The notes beneath the pieces were generated by a model, which was not told the DNA's origin, did not search any database, and saw only the letters and a list, made by a program, of their open reading frames with translations. Below, in pieces: positions 24,001-34,560 of a stretch of 64,000 nucleotides of DNA. The stretch's first letter is position 1. Every line of letters starts with the position of its first letter. The translations under genes and the position numbers were made by a program. This stretch comes from Heligmosomoides polygyrus polygyrus (taxonomy: Eukaryota > Nematoda > Chromadorea > Rhabditida > Heligmosomidae): assembly GCA_947396885.1 (NCBI GenBank), contig OX377206.1, positions 90,207,960 to 90,271,959 of the forward strand, written 5' to 3'.

Positions 24001-27000
24001 TTAGAAAGATTCCATTATTTGCACATTATTTGTTTTTGAATGGGGTTCGAAAAAATGACGGATCCAAACTATCCGAATCGGTGTCGGATCCAATCCAATG
24101 ATCTAGACCACTCAGGACAATATAGCGCACTCAGAGGATGCGCCGGCTCCATTGTGCACAATAAATCGATTATGGGTTCGGATCCCATCCACGCCTCCGC
24201 GGATAGTGAACTACAGCTGCATGTGTCTGGACAAGAAATACTGGCTTGTACGCCAACTGGTTACCAAGACCACCTTATGCCTTGCGTGCCACATTCAAAC
24301 GTCATCCACGATACCTCGTAAAATAGAAAGCATGGCGCGTTCCAATCTGGTACTAATACGCAGAACTTTAAATTTGCAATCCGTTAGGCCCCGTTTATAC
24401 TTCGACGCCTAGCGACACGATGCTATTATATGGTGGCTATATTGATTGAGCAGCGCGATCGATCAATTTGGCCACTTTGCATGCCGTCGCGTCGCTCGGC
24501 GTCAGAAGTATAAACGGGTTCTAACCAAGAAAATTGTAATTCACTGAGGTCTACAACCGTGCGAAGCCACATGCGATATAACTGATACGTGAAAACGTTT
24601 GGGCAGCTTTATTAAGACGACTATGACCTATGAACAACGCATATGGCGCACAAATGAGATGAATTTTCGGGCAACTTAAGGAAGAGCATAACACATCACC
24701 CACTCATTACGCAAACATCTCCATGGCCGATGGATCGAGCTTTCCAAGACTCAAAAATTGAGATTAGCCATCTAACGGAAGCATTAGGAACTTAGTTAAT
24801 AACAACTAATTCGATCTTACTGCTCCGCTTCTCTATAAAATCACACTCGGACAATTTGAATAGATTATAGGCTATATATTCAAGATATCTGGACTTATGC
24901 ATTGTATTAATTTAACGATTAGAGCTAGTGAGAGCAGGAATCACAACCAACATCCGGATTTTGAACAGTGAAAAGCAACGTGAAAGAGTATCATCTGGCG
25001 AATTCCGACCCACGACCATCGCAGTAATTGTTTCATAGAAATCTAGTAGTTTTGAGAATTATTGCTTGAAAGGAATACGCGTTCAAGAACACAACGTGCA
25101 CAAACATTCGCTAAAACACATGAGAACAGAGTGACTGGGACACCTACAAATCCAAATCTTCGTCTACGAATTTTCCGAGGCAAGAAGACTCGTCGCCTCG
25201 CATTTGCAGTTCAACAAACAGAATGAAAATGCACAACACAGTATAAAATACGCAAATCGAACACCAATCTAAAACCGTTCGGATCTGAACACAGCTCGCT
25301 TGATGATGCATAACTACAGAACTGACGATACCAATCAAGACAAGGAAATGCAGTAACACGGCTAGGATGTACGTACGCTTCGCAAGCAACAACGACGACA
25401 GCTATGCACACTCTTCTGAACCGAGGGACGCCCGGGGCAACAGATGATCACTTGAGATCTTCTCCTTGTGATGACGACACCATTCCAGAGAGTGCTGGTG
25501 TAGGATCCTTGGTGAAAGGACCGAGCTCATTCTCTCTCAGCGAACTAAAACACGACACAAAACTACACTATGTCAGCTGCAAAACGAAACGCTCCACACA
25601 CTAGCCCACGCCATAATGAGAAAACCTTAGAAAAAACGCCACGCAAATCCAAAATTCAAACTACTACCTGACATTCTATGGAGGTTCTTCAAAAATAATT
25701 ACGCCTTCATAAAACCAACCTACATAAAAGTTTGTTCGCTAATCTTAGGTTAACTTTCATTTGACCGTACGCACTGAATTAATGGAGGTTAATTGACGCC
25801 TTTGCAGCTTAGGTACAATAACTTGCCGATTATCTGTTGCCCACAGACCCGAATTTGATGGCCGTTGGACGCATTCTAAGAAGGGGAACAATATTTAATA
25901 ACCATACAATCAACATGATCGATACTTGCCGTAACTTACGAATTCGGGTGGAAAACGTGAATACCACAGCTGCTTGAGAGACTTCACAACAACTAGACAA
26001 TAAAAGCACAATATGACATTCAAAATCAATCAATGTTATGTTATGTTAATGTTTTTTATCGTTTAAAGTGGTATATTGGACCGTTTAAAGTGAGTTTGAC
26101 ACGAAAAACGACTGTGTGACTGTGTAGTCCTCACACCAATAAAAGAATATCAACACTTCCGACATAAATCGATCTCGAGCCCGCCCTTCGGAAGTTATTA
26201 ATTAGTTGTGATCTCTTTCAATAAAGAATAATAGTAGCTTTCCAGAACCGAGGAAGGTTGCTGATAGTGTTTCGAACTAAATAGGTCTTAATTTAATGAA
26301 CCGGGTCGCCTACAAGCAGAGCTGTGATACTTCCTATTATGTCTTACAACTTTAGCAATCTCGCAGCAATTTACTACACTCCATGTCTCGTCCAAAGGCG
26401 ATACATCTTTGACCTCACCTAGTGCTCACCACAACACGCCACGTGTTCATTTTTTTGAGCAAATAGGAAGGTCGTTACCAGCAAACGATAAATGATAAAT
26501 AATGTGTTGCAGCACTACCTGACCTCACAACAGATGAATTCGTAACATTACAATACGACTGTGACTTGAAGGCGTTTCTACATGGCAGCATTACATACGA
26601 CTGCGACTTGAAATCGTTTCTACATGGCAGACAGTGGAGGGCAAAATACATTACCAACTATTCTATCTTGTTCCACTTTTGCTACCGGAGAAAACATCTT
26701 CATCAACATTGGCTCAATTTTGCTTCTGAACCTGCTTACGTTCGAGGTGAGCGCCTATCACTTTAGCTATATTGGTCACGAAATATGATTCAGAACCATC
26801 ACAAGAGACAGATCTCTCCCTAAACGACACCATCGGTTTGCTAGTGCTTTCAGCACCGGCTTCTTCTTACTCTATGATTTGATACGCAAACATACCCGCT
26901 GAGCTCTCGTTGAAGGTCAGCCATCATCTGGTGCACCTGTGCGAAGTAGGATCTTTGCAAGTCGACGAAATCTCGTAGACACTTCAGCTGGTTATTCTAA

Positions 27001-30000
27001 ACATAAAACTTAGGTTACTCATTGGTTCTCCTGGAGCGAATAAGAGTCTAAACAAATCCTTGAAGTAATTTAACATGAATTATTATGTTAAGCCTTTAAA
27101 AATCAAACTGTACAATAGTTGAAAACTTCAGAAAATTTTCTGTGACCTTGCTCGCAGACGCCTGTAATCGACCAACAAAAAAAAAAAATGTACATCGGAC
27201 ACTATGTCCATCCTGGAGCCGGATTCATCAACGACTTACGTGACTTTAACGTAGAATTGTAAGCGAAAAGCTCAGATAACACGCGTTATCAAGCGATATA
27301 GTGAGCGATTCATCAACGAATTATGCAATTTTAACGGAGAATTGTTCGCGAAAAGCTCAGATAACGCGGCTTATCGCTCACCATATCGCTTGATAAGCCG
27401 CGTTACCTGAGCTTTTCGCTTACAATTCTCCGTTAAAGTCACGTAAACAGTTGATGAATCCCGCCCCTAGTCTATAAGTACACACTATCCCTCAAACTTC
27501 TAGTCTTAACCGGGATTGATTTACTCGGCACATCCAATAAAGAGACCGTTTCATAGGAATTAGCCAGATCTCAAACTTCATAATATTAAAGTTGTGAAAT
27601 AGTATACATAGTAAGTCCCCTGACGACAAACGTACACAAAGTGAGAGCTTTGTGGATGACAAAATTGCATTTCAACTGGGACCTCTCAGAATGAATGCAA
27701 AGATTAATTATCGGGTATTTGCCATTAATTTTGGACCAATTTAATCTATCTAACTAGAGAGCACAAGTTTCACAAAAGAATTATCAGGTAATTATGATGA
27801 CGGGCACAGAGAAGCTATAACGTCATCAGACGAACCGACAGAGAGGAAACCATTTAACGCTTAGCGTGAGTCATGATATGCCCTTACCGTTTCTCAAGAA
27901 GGAAGGGCTGAAAAGGTTGTTCTATGACGTGTTAGGAGGGAGTGAAGACTTTGCGTCATTGTTCATATCATCTATGACAGATGACAGGTGATTTGCTTCT
28001 TGCACATCACCAGCAAGAAATTGCAAGCATCATCACTGCAATCGATTGCATCAACATCAAAGAAAACAACACACATAGAAGACCACTCGAACACTAAAGC
28101 AATAAATCACAGAGAACATTTCTTACACTGTTTGATATTCAACCTTTGACAAAATTTCTGCAGGCTTGAGCACAGTGCCTCTCTAAATCTTCATACTTGC
28201 CAAGTAGCAGGTTGAAGTTGGTTCAGCAATCTCGAATCAGATCAAATTTCTTGACCTATAGTATTCTCAAGGAATTTTATCTGCTACTGGGCACGCATGA
28301 AGATTTAGAGAGGCTCTCTGCTCAAGCCTGCAGAAGGTTTGTCAAAGGCTGAATATCAAACAGTGCAAGGAATGTCCCCTGTGATTTATTGCTTACTTGA
28401 CTAGTGTTCGAGTGGCCTTCTATGTGTGCTGTTTTCTTTGATGATTTTTTACACTTTGTATGTTAGACATTGTCTGTGTCTGCATATGTCTTGAATAAAA
28501 AAACATTAATAATTCTCAGGAAAACGGACTCTGTTAGTAGCTGATAACACTGAAGGATAGTACACCCTTACAATGCCCACATCTCAAAACCTCTGGTTTG
28601 TTCAGTTTCTTCTAGAATCTCACATGAACACAACTCCCCTGAAAAACAGGTTTCATTCACTTTCAAGCGTTTGGCTAAACCCACGCGACTATTGAACAAA
28701 CCACATTAACAAGAGTAGCAGAGTTACTAGAGAAAAAATTTAAAAAATTGACATTATATGGTGAATGAGTTCATGAATTTCCTCAAGTTCGAAAATGTAG
28801 AAAACTTGACAATGTATGATAAATATGATCATTAATGGACATACGTGTGCGGTCTGTATTCCCTCCAGAAGCAACTTCGTGATCTCCACCTGCTTATCGA
28901 ATTCCGCCTGTGCGACACGCAAATCTGCTTCCGCCTATAAAGAAGACATTGATGAAACAGAACTTCCACCTCGATTCCACAACAACCATCTTATAGACCG
29001 CTTCCGATTTTAGAACAAGCAACATCTCCTTGGAAACATCCCACTTCACAAGAGCAGGGAATTCAACAAATTGCGACATGTTGAAATAATCGGAAGGACA
29101 GCTGGTCGAATTCCGTTCTGCAGCTGCATCGAAAGTAACTAACGAAAAAGTAGTGAAACGCTTCCGGGATGAATCATTCTACCATCTCAATGAATCAAAA
29201 AAGTTCCCTTGTGCCGGACAATAGCTCCACTAAGTGCTCACAACGATTATGATCACAATATTTCACGAAAATTGACCACAAACACCACTACACCAATCAG
29301 CAAACCTGTTCCACAGTGAAATTTCCAGCCGTTTTACTACTTCCCTGGAAGAAGAGTCTCGTTCGAAGATGACTGCTTTCACATTTTAGTTATTTTACTC
29401 ACGCTGGCTTGACTTTCCACAGTCTTCGCTTTTCGTAACCGACTCTTGCATGCGTCCAAATCCAGCCGTTTGCTGTTCAAGACCTTCCGTTCTTTCTGAA
29501 ATGTGACGTCAGTCGAAACGAAAGCATACAGAACACTAGTCAGGGGTTTGACCAGCACAAAGCACCCTTCAACTGCTAGAACACGAGGACAACTCGCAGT
29601 ATGTTCAGAATGCAAGGGATAACCAAGTGTTCTGAAGCCCAATGTCTACCTGCTCACTCCCACGAACAGAGAAAGAGGGAGCAGATTCTCTTCCAAATGA
29701 AGTGCTACCTTCCAGGCACCGAGAGGGCCCGAATGTGGATGGGCACGAAACGAGGTTATGTGCAAAGCATCGAACCTCCCCGGAATAAACGACCACAAGC
29801 AAAACTGTATAATCGATATGGTTCTAGTAACATCACCGATAATCGGAAATGGATGGAATTCTTGGCGGTGCCTGATCGTAACTTCCGTACGATTGCGAGT
29901 AGTCCCGCGCGATCGTGATCTAGCGCTGTGACGAATGAGGCCTACAGTATGATGGGGAAAATGCCCGAGTAGTACCAAATATACGTACAAGAAAACTAAA

Positions 30001-31798
30001 AAATCGGTTCATATTCACTATCTTCCCCCTTCCCCTCAAACCCTAAAATGTACACGACAAACGATACTGTAAAATTAGCGTATCCATACCTGAATTGTCT
30101 TCATGTCGCCCTCTAGAAACCGTCGAATAGGTAACAATGTATGACTGGCACAGGATGTCACGAATTCTCGTTCAGCCTGTCCAAGTCTTTGTTCAGTTTG
30201 TGCCACCTTCACTAGCGCACTTCCTGTAATAAAATGGGAATAAAAGAACTGACCAGGTTCCGCTTTTAATGAATCTCGGCATGATACCATACATCGAAAA
30301 CTTGTAAAAACTTGTAAACTCGAGAAATGTAGAAAAGAACTACTCTGAATACGAAAAAAAACTGTCTACAGTCTTAACTATTAACTAAAGCCTACCATAA
30401 GGTGTGCTGCTGCCAAATTCTTCGCCGGCTTCACTCATTGCCTGCGCTAGAAGCTCCAAATTGTTCATGCGGCTGGCGTGATCCTTCTTGAGTTCAAGCT
30501 TCTCATAAAACACTTCTTCCATTCGAACAGCTGCAAACAACCATGTAAATAAAGCAGCATACCGCCACTTTATTATACATAAGTAGTTCTGCTCTTTGAA
30601 AACGAATCTGCAAGGAGACCTGCCTAACCATTTGAAACGAACCTCAGAAGGTAAAATTGAAGTTCTGGCAATTTTCACGACTTCATAGTAAGAACAATGG
30701 CTTATTTATTCACACCATTCTCATCTCAGTGATCGTCTTTTGGTTCAATCACTTTACATATATCCTCTTTTCAATAGATAAGGGATACACGTTCATTAGA
30801 TATAGCAGTTGGGTCAGCATCGCTAATAAAATTTCGTGGTGCGACGAACTGTCTGCCAGATTGCACTTTTTCAAATTCCCAGGAGATCATTGATGGATTA
30901 CGGAACGATGAAACATGCATACACAATCCTACGCTTTTCTTAAATTTCCTCTAATAAATAAGGGATACACATACTTCTTCTCAATGATTTCTCCAACGTC
31001 TTGATCCAATTTTCTTGTTAATTTAACCATATCTCCTGTTTCTCGCTTTAGCTACATATTTCACATGCGCCTTTCAGGTTCCTCAGCCACTTTCTTACGC
31101 CTCAGTGCTTCTACCCTATTTTTTTTCCCGATAACAAATAAACGAGAAAGGTGAAGAACAAAATAATCAAGAAACAGGAAATTCCAGCACAACTTGCCCC
31201 TACTTTTGGAATCTTAAACGCGGTTAATGGGTTACCATGTAATACATTAAAAACCACCCTTTCCCGGTTTATCAACCCTAAACATAACCATAACCAAATC
31301 CAAGGCAAAAACAATTATAGGAACCACATGCGTATTATGGGAAAAGGTATATAATAAAGGAGAAATAGAGGCAAAACAAAAATGGAAAGTTGAAGTAAAG
31401 TTCCTACAGTAGATGAAAATTGTCCTGCCTTAATATGCCTCACGACTTCAACGCCACACCAAGGAAAAGACAGTGGTTTCTAGAAAACGCTTCTACTTTT
31501 TGAATGCCAGGGTTACACCTGTAACTCACTTGGATTCGGTTGCAAGTATCCCTCAATGCATGATAGAAGTCGTCGTGTATGCTCCTCAGTCTTGTCCGCT
31601 CTTTGCAACAGGTTTTCAAACACCGGATCGAGGTCAGTTCGCTCGGCTTTGAGAAATGTTTCCTCTGTGTACTGTAAGAAACAAAAAATTGGAGGAATTT
31701 AGGAAAATCCTCGGCGATATTCATGGAAAAGGCACCTGTTTGGCACGACTAAAAAATCCGCCTGCTTCCGTAGCTATCTTTTTAAAATTAAAATCCAT
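18036..31798 (-). CDS. erp-1: Endophilin-B-like BAR-SH3 protein (partial 3' end)
   Basis: Endophilin-B proteins bend and scission membranes with an N-terminal BAR domain and recruit partners with a C-terminal SH3 domain, acting on endosomes, Golgi and autophagic membranes. Nine exons join in phase on the minus strand: 31798-31736, 31671-31530, 30530-30396, 30223-30090, 29495-29403, 28934-28845, 26996-26896, 18303-18222, 18155-18036, about 320 residues. The start MDFNFKKIATEAGGFFSRAK, then YTEE, LLQRA, LQPNP, EEFG, LDLDACKSRL and EFDKQVEITKLLLEGI are hallmark BAR motifs of the SH3GLB family. Exon 9 opens the SH3 domain with ARVILDYDA. A TTTCAG acceptor lies 7 bases before the ATG. Small introns are 63 to 1,000 bases, but exon 7 to 8 spans 8.6 kb of repeats. 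The final roughly 30 SH3 residues (Trp-binding face and the GxxP motif) were not found; reading on past exon 9 hits a stop after about 23 residues. Family assignment is secure; the 3' end is not. Confidence 0.88.
18428..18718 (+). repeat. tRNA-derived SINE in erp-1 intron 7
   Basis: TGTAGCGCAGTCGAAAGAGG head and CGTCCTTTATCC tail; body has TGTAGAGG in place of TGGGAAGG. Confidence 0.9.
18907..19198 (-). repeat. tRNA-derived SINE in erp-1 intron 7
   Basis: Near-consensus; tail AAAGGATAAAGG, head ends TCCGACTGCGCC. Confidence 0.92.
19560..19660. repeat. TTTA-rich low-complexity tract
   Basis: ATTTATTTATTTACC-type repeats; similar tracts at 5355-5390, 20270-20345, 38475-38640, 40785-40815 and 57925-57945. 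Confidence 0.8.
19700..19770 (-). tRNA. tRNA-Gly-like unit, left arm of the foldback
   Basis: The minus strand reads a 7-bp acceptor GCGCCGG with CTGACGC (one C-A mismatch), a D arm, an anticodon stem CTGC/GCAG and a T arm GCGGG/CCCGC with loop TTCGAGT. Overall it resembles tRNA-Gly(UCC). The seven-base anticodon loop is CCGGAAA, giving GGA at 34-36 and C instead of the near-invariant U33, so it is probably not a decoding tRNA. The A and B box promoter elements are intact. Confidence 0.6.
20109..20179 (+). tRNA. tRNA-Gly-like unit, right arm of the foldback
   Basis: Inverted copy of the unit at 19700-19770 with the same body, loop CCGGAAA and TTCGAGT T-loop. The discriminator is A. The same doubts about function apply: C33, a Ser-type GGA triplet on a Gly-type body, and one acceptor mismatch. 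Confidence 0.6.
20280..21205. other. No gene recognised inside erp-1 intron 7
   Basis: A doubled GGTATTTTAATTCATACGGGA (20466-20515) is the only structure seen. Confidence 0.4.
21214..21527 (-). repeat. tRNA-derived SINE, diverged
   Basis: Long GATAAGGATAAAGGATAAAG tail; a 20-base insertion in the GGGATGTCGTGG region. Confidence 0.85.
21536..21828 (-). repeat. tRNA-derived SINE, immediately after another copy
   Basis: GATAAGGATAAGGATAAAGG tail begins 8 bases after the previous SINE head; both share the short link CATGATGTAGAAGGATAAG, suggesting insertion into, or slippage at, the first copy's target. Confidence 0.9.
22090..22695. mobile_element. TIR element, TTGGACACTTTT family
   Basis: AAATTGGACACTTTTCAAAT at the left and its complement at 22670-22692 bound an element whose interior has the palindrome GCGCCATGCACTCG / GAGTGCATGGCG. 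Related pieces are at 17180-18010, 41600-41870 and 60551-61440. Confidence 0.6.
22890..23118 (-). repeat. tRNA-derived SINE, degenerate
   Basis: CCACGCATTACGCTTCCACG through TCCGACTGCGCTACATGCGCC; the tail is lost and the B-box region is drifted. Confidence 0.7.
23448..23725 (-). repeat. tRNA-derived SINE, degenerate
   Basis: AATAAAGGACAAAACAG tail, GGTGCGCCACACACCC box, CCTGGGCGGGACAACCGAAC. Confidence 0.75.
24121..24340 (+). repeat. tRNA-derived SINE, divergent subfamily
   Basis: A box TATAGCGCACTCAGAGG, B box GGGTTCGGATCCC at 24175, then a body matching only the 3' half motif (CATCCACGATACCTCG, GCATGGCGCGTTCC). Confidence 0.6.
24387..24521. mobile_element. PIF/Harbinger-like MITE
   Basis: GGCCCCGTTTATACTTCGAC and GAAGTATAAACGGGTT ends; TTA on the left flank. 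Follows a SINE closely. Confidence 0.72.
25144..25530 (-). pseudogene. Two-membrane-span ORF interrupted by an in-frame TAG
   Basis: On the minus strand an ATG at 25530 opens 42 codons (MSSVLSPRILHQHSL...), stops at TAG 25404-25402, and continues in the same frame without another stop for 86 codons to TAG at 25144. The second part has two hydrophobic segments, TYILAVLLHFLVLIGIVSSV and ICVFYTVLCIFILFVEL, and an acidic end FVDEDLDL. A TTTTAG acceptor-like site lies about 14 bases before the ATG. There is no ATG just after the TAG that would rescue the first span. It lies inside the 8.6 kb erp-1 intron on the same strand. It could be a decaying gene, a read-through gene, a sequencing error, or chance. 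I do not recognise the protein. Confidence 0.35.
26535..26635. repeat. Two tandem 42-base units
   Basis: ACGACTGTGACTTGAAGGCG...TTTCTACATGGCAG is followed by a second copy with a few changes. Confidence 0.8.
27214..27468. mobile_element. Palindromic MITE, ATTCATCAACGACTTACG family, copy 1
   Basis: Ends GGATTCATCAACGACTTACG and its complement; an internal repeat of the terminal motif gives three arms around CTCAGATAACGCGGCTTATC. Shares ends with 17568-17735. Confidence 0.82.
28055..28443. mobile_element. Foldback element in erp-1 intron 6
   Basis: CATCAAAGAAAACAACACAC at 28055 and its complement ending at 28443 bound two arms of about 180 bases, including TTGATATTCAGCCTTTGACA-like stretches and AAGATTTAGAGAGGC. 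No coding or tRNA-like sequence is seen. Confidence 0.85.
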
Positions 31799-31803
31799 GG
31801 CAA

Positions 31804-31810
31804 CCTGAAA
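31804..31810 (-). promoter_or_regulatory. Probable trans-splice acceptor of erp-1
   Basis: On the minus strand TTTCAG sits immediately upstream of the erp-1 start codon, leaving a leader of about six bases before ATG. There is no obvious exon upstream in phase. Spliced-leader addition here is inferred from nematode practice, not shown. Confidence 0.55.
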
Positions 31811-32149
31811 CAAGGCAAATTATAGTATGCAGTATAGAAACCAGAAACGCTTCCGATACCAGAACAAAACTGCTGATGAGGTCCTCTCCTAAACTGGCTT
31901 GTATGAGGAGAGGAGGTGGTCACCACCTCCTAAAAAACAGGCAGAAAAGGTGAAACTAAACACAAGTGAACACCAATATCGAAAATGCAGACAATTGCCA
32001 TCGAAAGAATTCCGACTGGCTAAGAAACACAAGTGGAAGCAACCCACAACGAACTGGGGAACTGGCCGAGTTTTCGGATTAACTTCTAGTCGCTTGACTA
32101 GCTTTGGAGAGCGCGAGCCACCTGGGAGATTTCCATGCTATACACACTC

Positions 32150-32490
32150 AGAAAGGCCTTCGGAGTTCTGAGCTTTGTCAGCGTTCGAAGATGAGGCACT
32201 GTCACATCGGTGAAGTCGTCGAAAATAAGGTGGGCCAGCCACGTAATACGCCTCCCAGACACCCACTGGACGAGAGCCGTCACTGACTGCATTCCTCGGG
32301 ATGCCAAAAGAACACCAGGATACCCACCAACCTGTTGGTCGGACTTCTTCGTGAAAGCCTTGAACGATATGTCGCTCTTCGTGTCCGTCCAGCGAGGAAG
32401 ATCCAGTGGAGCACTCTGGCACAAGACAGGGAGGAATGGAGACGCTGCTGGCGCTCGCTCCAGCAACTCGATGATTAACGGGGCGACAGG
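32150..32490 (+). pseudogene. RTE-type LINE 3' end fragment
   Basis: RWASHVIRLPDTHWTRAVTD, CIPRDAKRTPGYPPTCWSDF, FVKALND and the tail ending in the conserved ALWHKTG-like block match the RTE C-terminus. It lies about 350 bases upstream of erp-1, in opposite orientation. Confidence 0.75.
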
Positions 32491-32569
32491 TGATACCCAC
32501 CCACTTTCGGTTTGTTTCTTTACACTATCTTCTTTTTTTCAACACCTTCATAATTCCACTACTGATAAG

Positions 32570-32690
32570 AGACAACGGAGTACCATAATCAATCCATTCG
32601 TGCTATGCGCTACGCATTTTACTTCTACGGGATGTCATGAAGGCACTTGGAATGCGTAGTTGGCCTACACATTGAGTTGCGGACTCGCCA
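32570..32690 (-). repeat. tRNA-derived SINE fragment
   Basis: GCGCTACGCATTTTACTTCT and GGGATGTCATGAAGGC, then truncated. Confidence 0.65.
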
Positions 32691-32991
32691 TTAAACGCAC
32701 GAAGAAAAGAAAGCACGGACGAGTTTTCGGACGATCTAGGACTTTGCCTAAGGCCCAGTGAATCGCGGCCGGCGCCGCGGCGAAGGGGAGAAGCAGCGGG
32801 ATTCAGCACTTACTCACCACTGTGCATGACGTCGGACGCGACAACGTCCCGACATAGTTCTGAAGACATTGGCCCAATTATGCACCAACGGCGTGGACTT
32901 GCGCATATCACGTGATTGGAGGATCCACAAGCAACCGAGATGTTACATACATGATTTTCGGTTGTAAATGGCAATTCAAAGACCGTTGAGT

Positions 32992-33056
32992 GGTTTTCTT
33001 CATATTAGAAAAGCCATCAAGATCTTTATCTTGATGGATTTTTCATTATGAAGAAA
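32992..33056. repeat. Short hairpin
   Basis: CCATCAAGAT / ATCTTGATGG with a 4-base loop, extended imperfectly by TTCTTCATAT / ATTATGAAGAA. No U-run follows, so not called a terminator. Confidence 0.6.
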
Positions 33057-33109
33057 GGCATGCATTTCCCTCCTTAAAAACTGGGTAAATACATGATCCG
33101 CATCGGAGT

Positions 33110-33345
33110 GCATCATCGCAACACCTCGTGAGAACTCGTCTGTACCTATTTTTTATGTACGTTTAATGAGGAATTGAGTTGCAGGGGCAATAGATACCAG
33201 TGTTTTATCCTTCCTAGTGAAGTCTGGTAACAATTCACCGAGAGATGGAAGGATTGTCTACCCTGGGCGGGACCCGAAACAACTTGGTTCGAGGTGCACG
33301 TGACAGCCGGCGCGTCCTCCGACTGCGCCATTACGAAAAAATCTC
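33110..33345 (-). repeat. tRNA-derived SINE, 5' part
   Basis: TTTTATCCTTCCTAGTGAAG to CCGACTGCGCCATTACG; the 3' third is replaced by unrelated sequence. Confidence 0.7.
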
Positions 33346-33417
33346 TCCTAGTCGGAGGAGGGCACCGCTACAAAAGCAAAGAAAGCACAAATAGGGTGAC
33401 CCCCCAGCAGCAAGGTA

Positions 33418-33706
33418 AGGATAAAGGATAAAGGACGACGTTGCTCAATCCCTTTTGGGATACGCCACGCATTTTACTTATACGGGATGTCCTAGAGGCT
33501 GTTTGAATGTGTATTTGGCCAAACAATGACTTGCGCTGGCCAGCCAATGAACAAGTCACCGCTTTATCCTTCCCAGACATGTCTGGCTCCAATTCATCGA
33601 CCCCGGAGGGATGGAAGGCTTGGTTGGCCTGGGCGGGAAATCCGAACCAACCTGGTCTCGGGTGCGCGCGACAGCCGGCACATTCTCCGACTGCGCCACA
33701 TGCCCC
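33418..33706 (-). repeat. tRNA-derived SINE, full length, at a C-run
   Basis: Tail GGATAAAGGATAAAGG; the head ends directly at a run of C's (33706-33722). Confidence 0.92.
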
Positions 33707-34334
33707 CCTCCCCCCCCCCCCCGCACAGCAGATCACTGCTAAATAGTTCACTTTTACTTTTACCGTTGTAGTCAAAAAGACTGAGTGAAATGATAGGATA
33801 GAACCTTTCTTGTTTATCTGTTGTTTCAATGTAGCTGAAATTCTTTGCAGCTAAGTTGTCTTAACTTAATGTCGCTTTACCAATGTCGGTGATTTTAACT
33901 GCTGCCTTGAACAAAAATTGAAAAATTAAATTCAAAACGGCATATATGTGAACAAAATAGATATATAGTATGCATGCATGCCTAAGAATGATGACAGGTG
34001 TCCCACCTTTGGAGCAATCCTAGTTGGGAGTAGGGGCACGCACAACCGGGGCAATTGCTCCCCTCTCCCGCACCTCGTCACCTCTCCCTTGAAATTGTCT
34101 GAATGTCACGAGACAGCCACTGGGCTTTTGAGGAGATTAGGATGTTTCTGATGACGCAAATCACCATATGGTCCCTCTGAACTAGGATTGCGACACCCCC
34201 CCCCCCCCACCCCGAATTGGAAAGCTCCCAGCCAGCCTTCGTGTGCTTCGCGAAAGGCTATTCTAGACTGCAAATCCTCTGTCGTTTACTAATACCTCAT
34301 TACGGATAACCTAGAGTATAAATGTCAACGAGAT

Positions 34335-34395
34335 AATTAATCCTCAGGGGATGCGCCGCGCATCGCACTTCTAGGAAGACGTACTTTGAACAGGT
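34335..34395 (-). repeat. SINE 3' box remnant
   Basis: GGGGATGCGCCGCGCATCGC resembles the conserved 3' box only. Confidence 0.35.
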
Positions 34396-34560
34396 ATACA
34401 GTATCTGCAGGCAAGAAAATTAAGTGTTTGATAAACTCACAACCGGAAGAAAGCCCGTCTAAGTTGTCCACCGTACTTTCGTAGTGAAATTCAGAGAAAT
34501 CGGTACGGGACCGAGTTGCCTATCCCTCTGCTAATCAGTCGCTGCAGCTAGTGATATTTG

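Noticed and set aside
29601..29918. 105-codon plus ORF inside erp-1 intron 4
   Set aside because: Antisense to an intron, overlapped by two minus frames, no recognisable features.
31151..31354. 67-codon ORF upstream of erp-1 exon 3
   Set aside because: Lies within erp-1 intron 2 on the other strand without any motif.
33014..33037. Hairpin as a transcription terminator
   Set aside because: Stem is short, not followed by a U-run, and the DNA is eukaryotic.
33368..33829. 153-codon minus ORF
   Set aside because: Antisense reading of a SINE plus an adjoining poly-C run.
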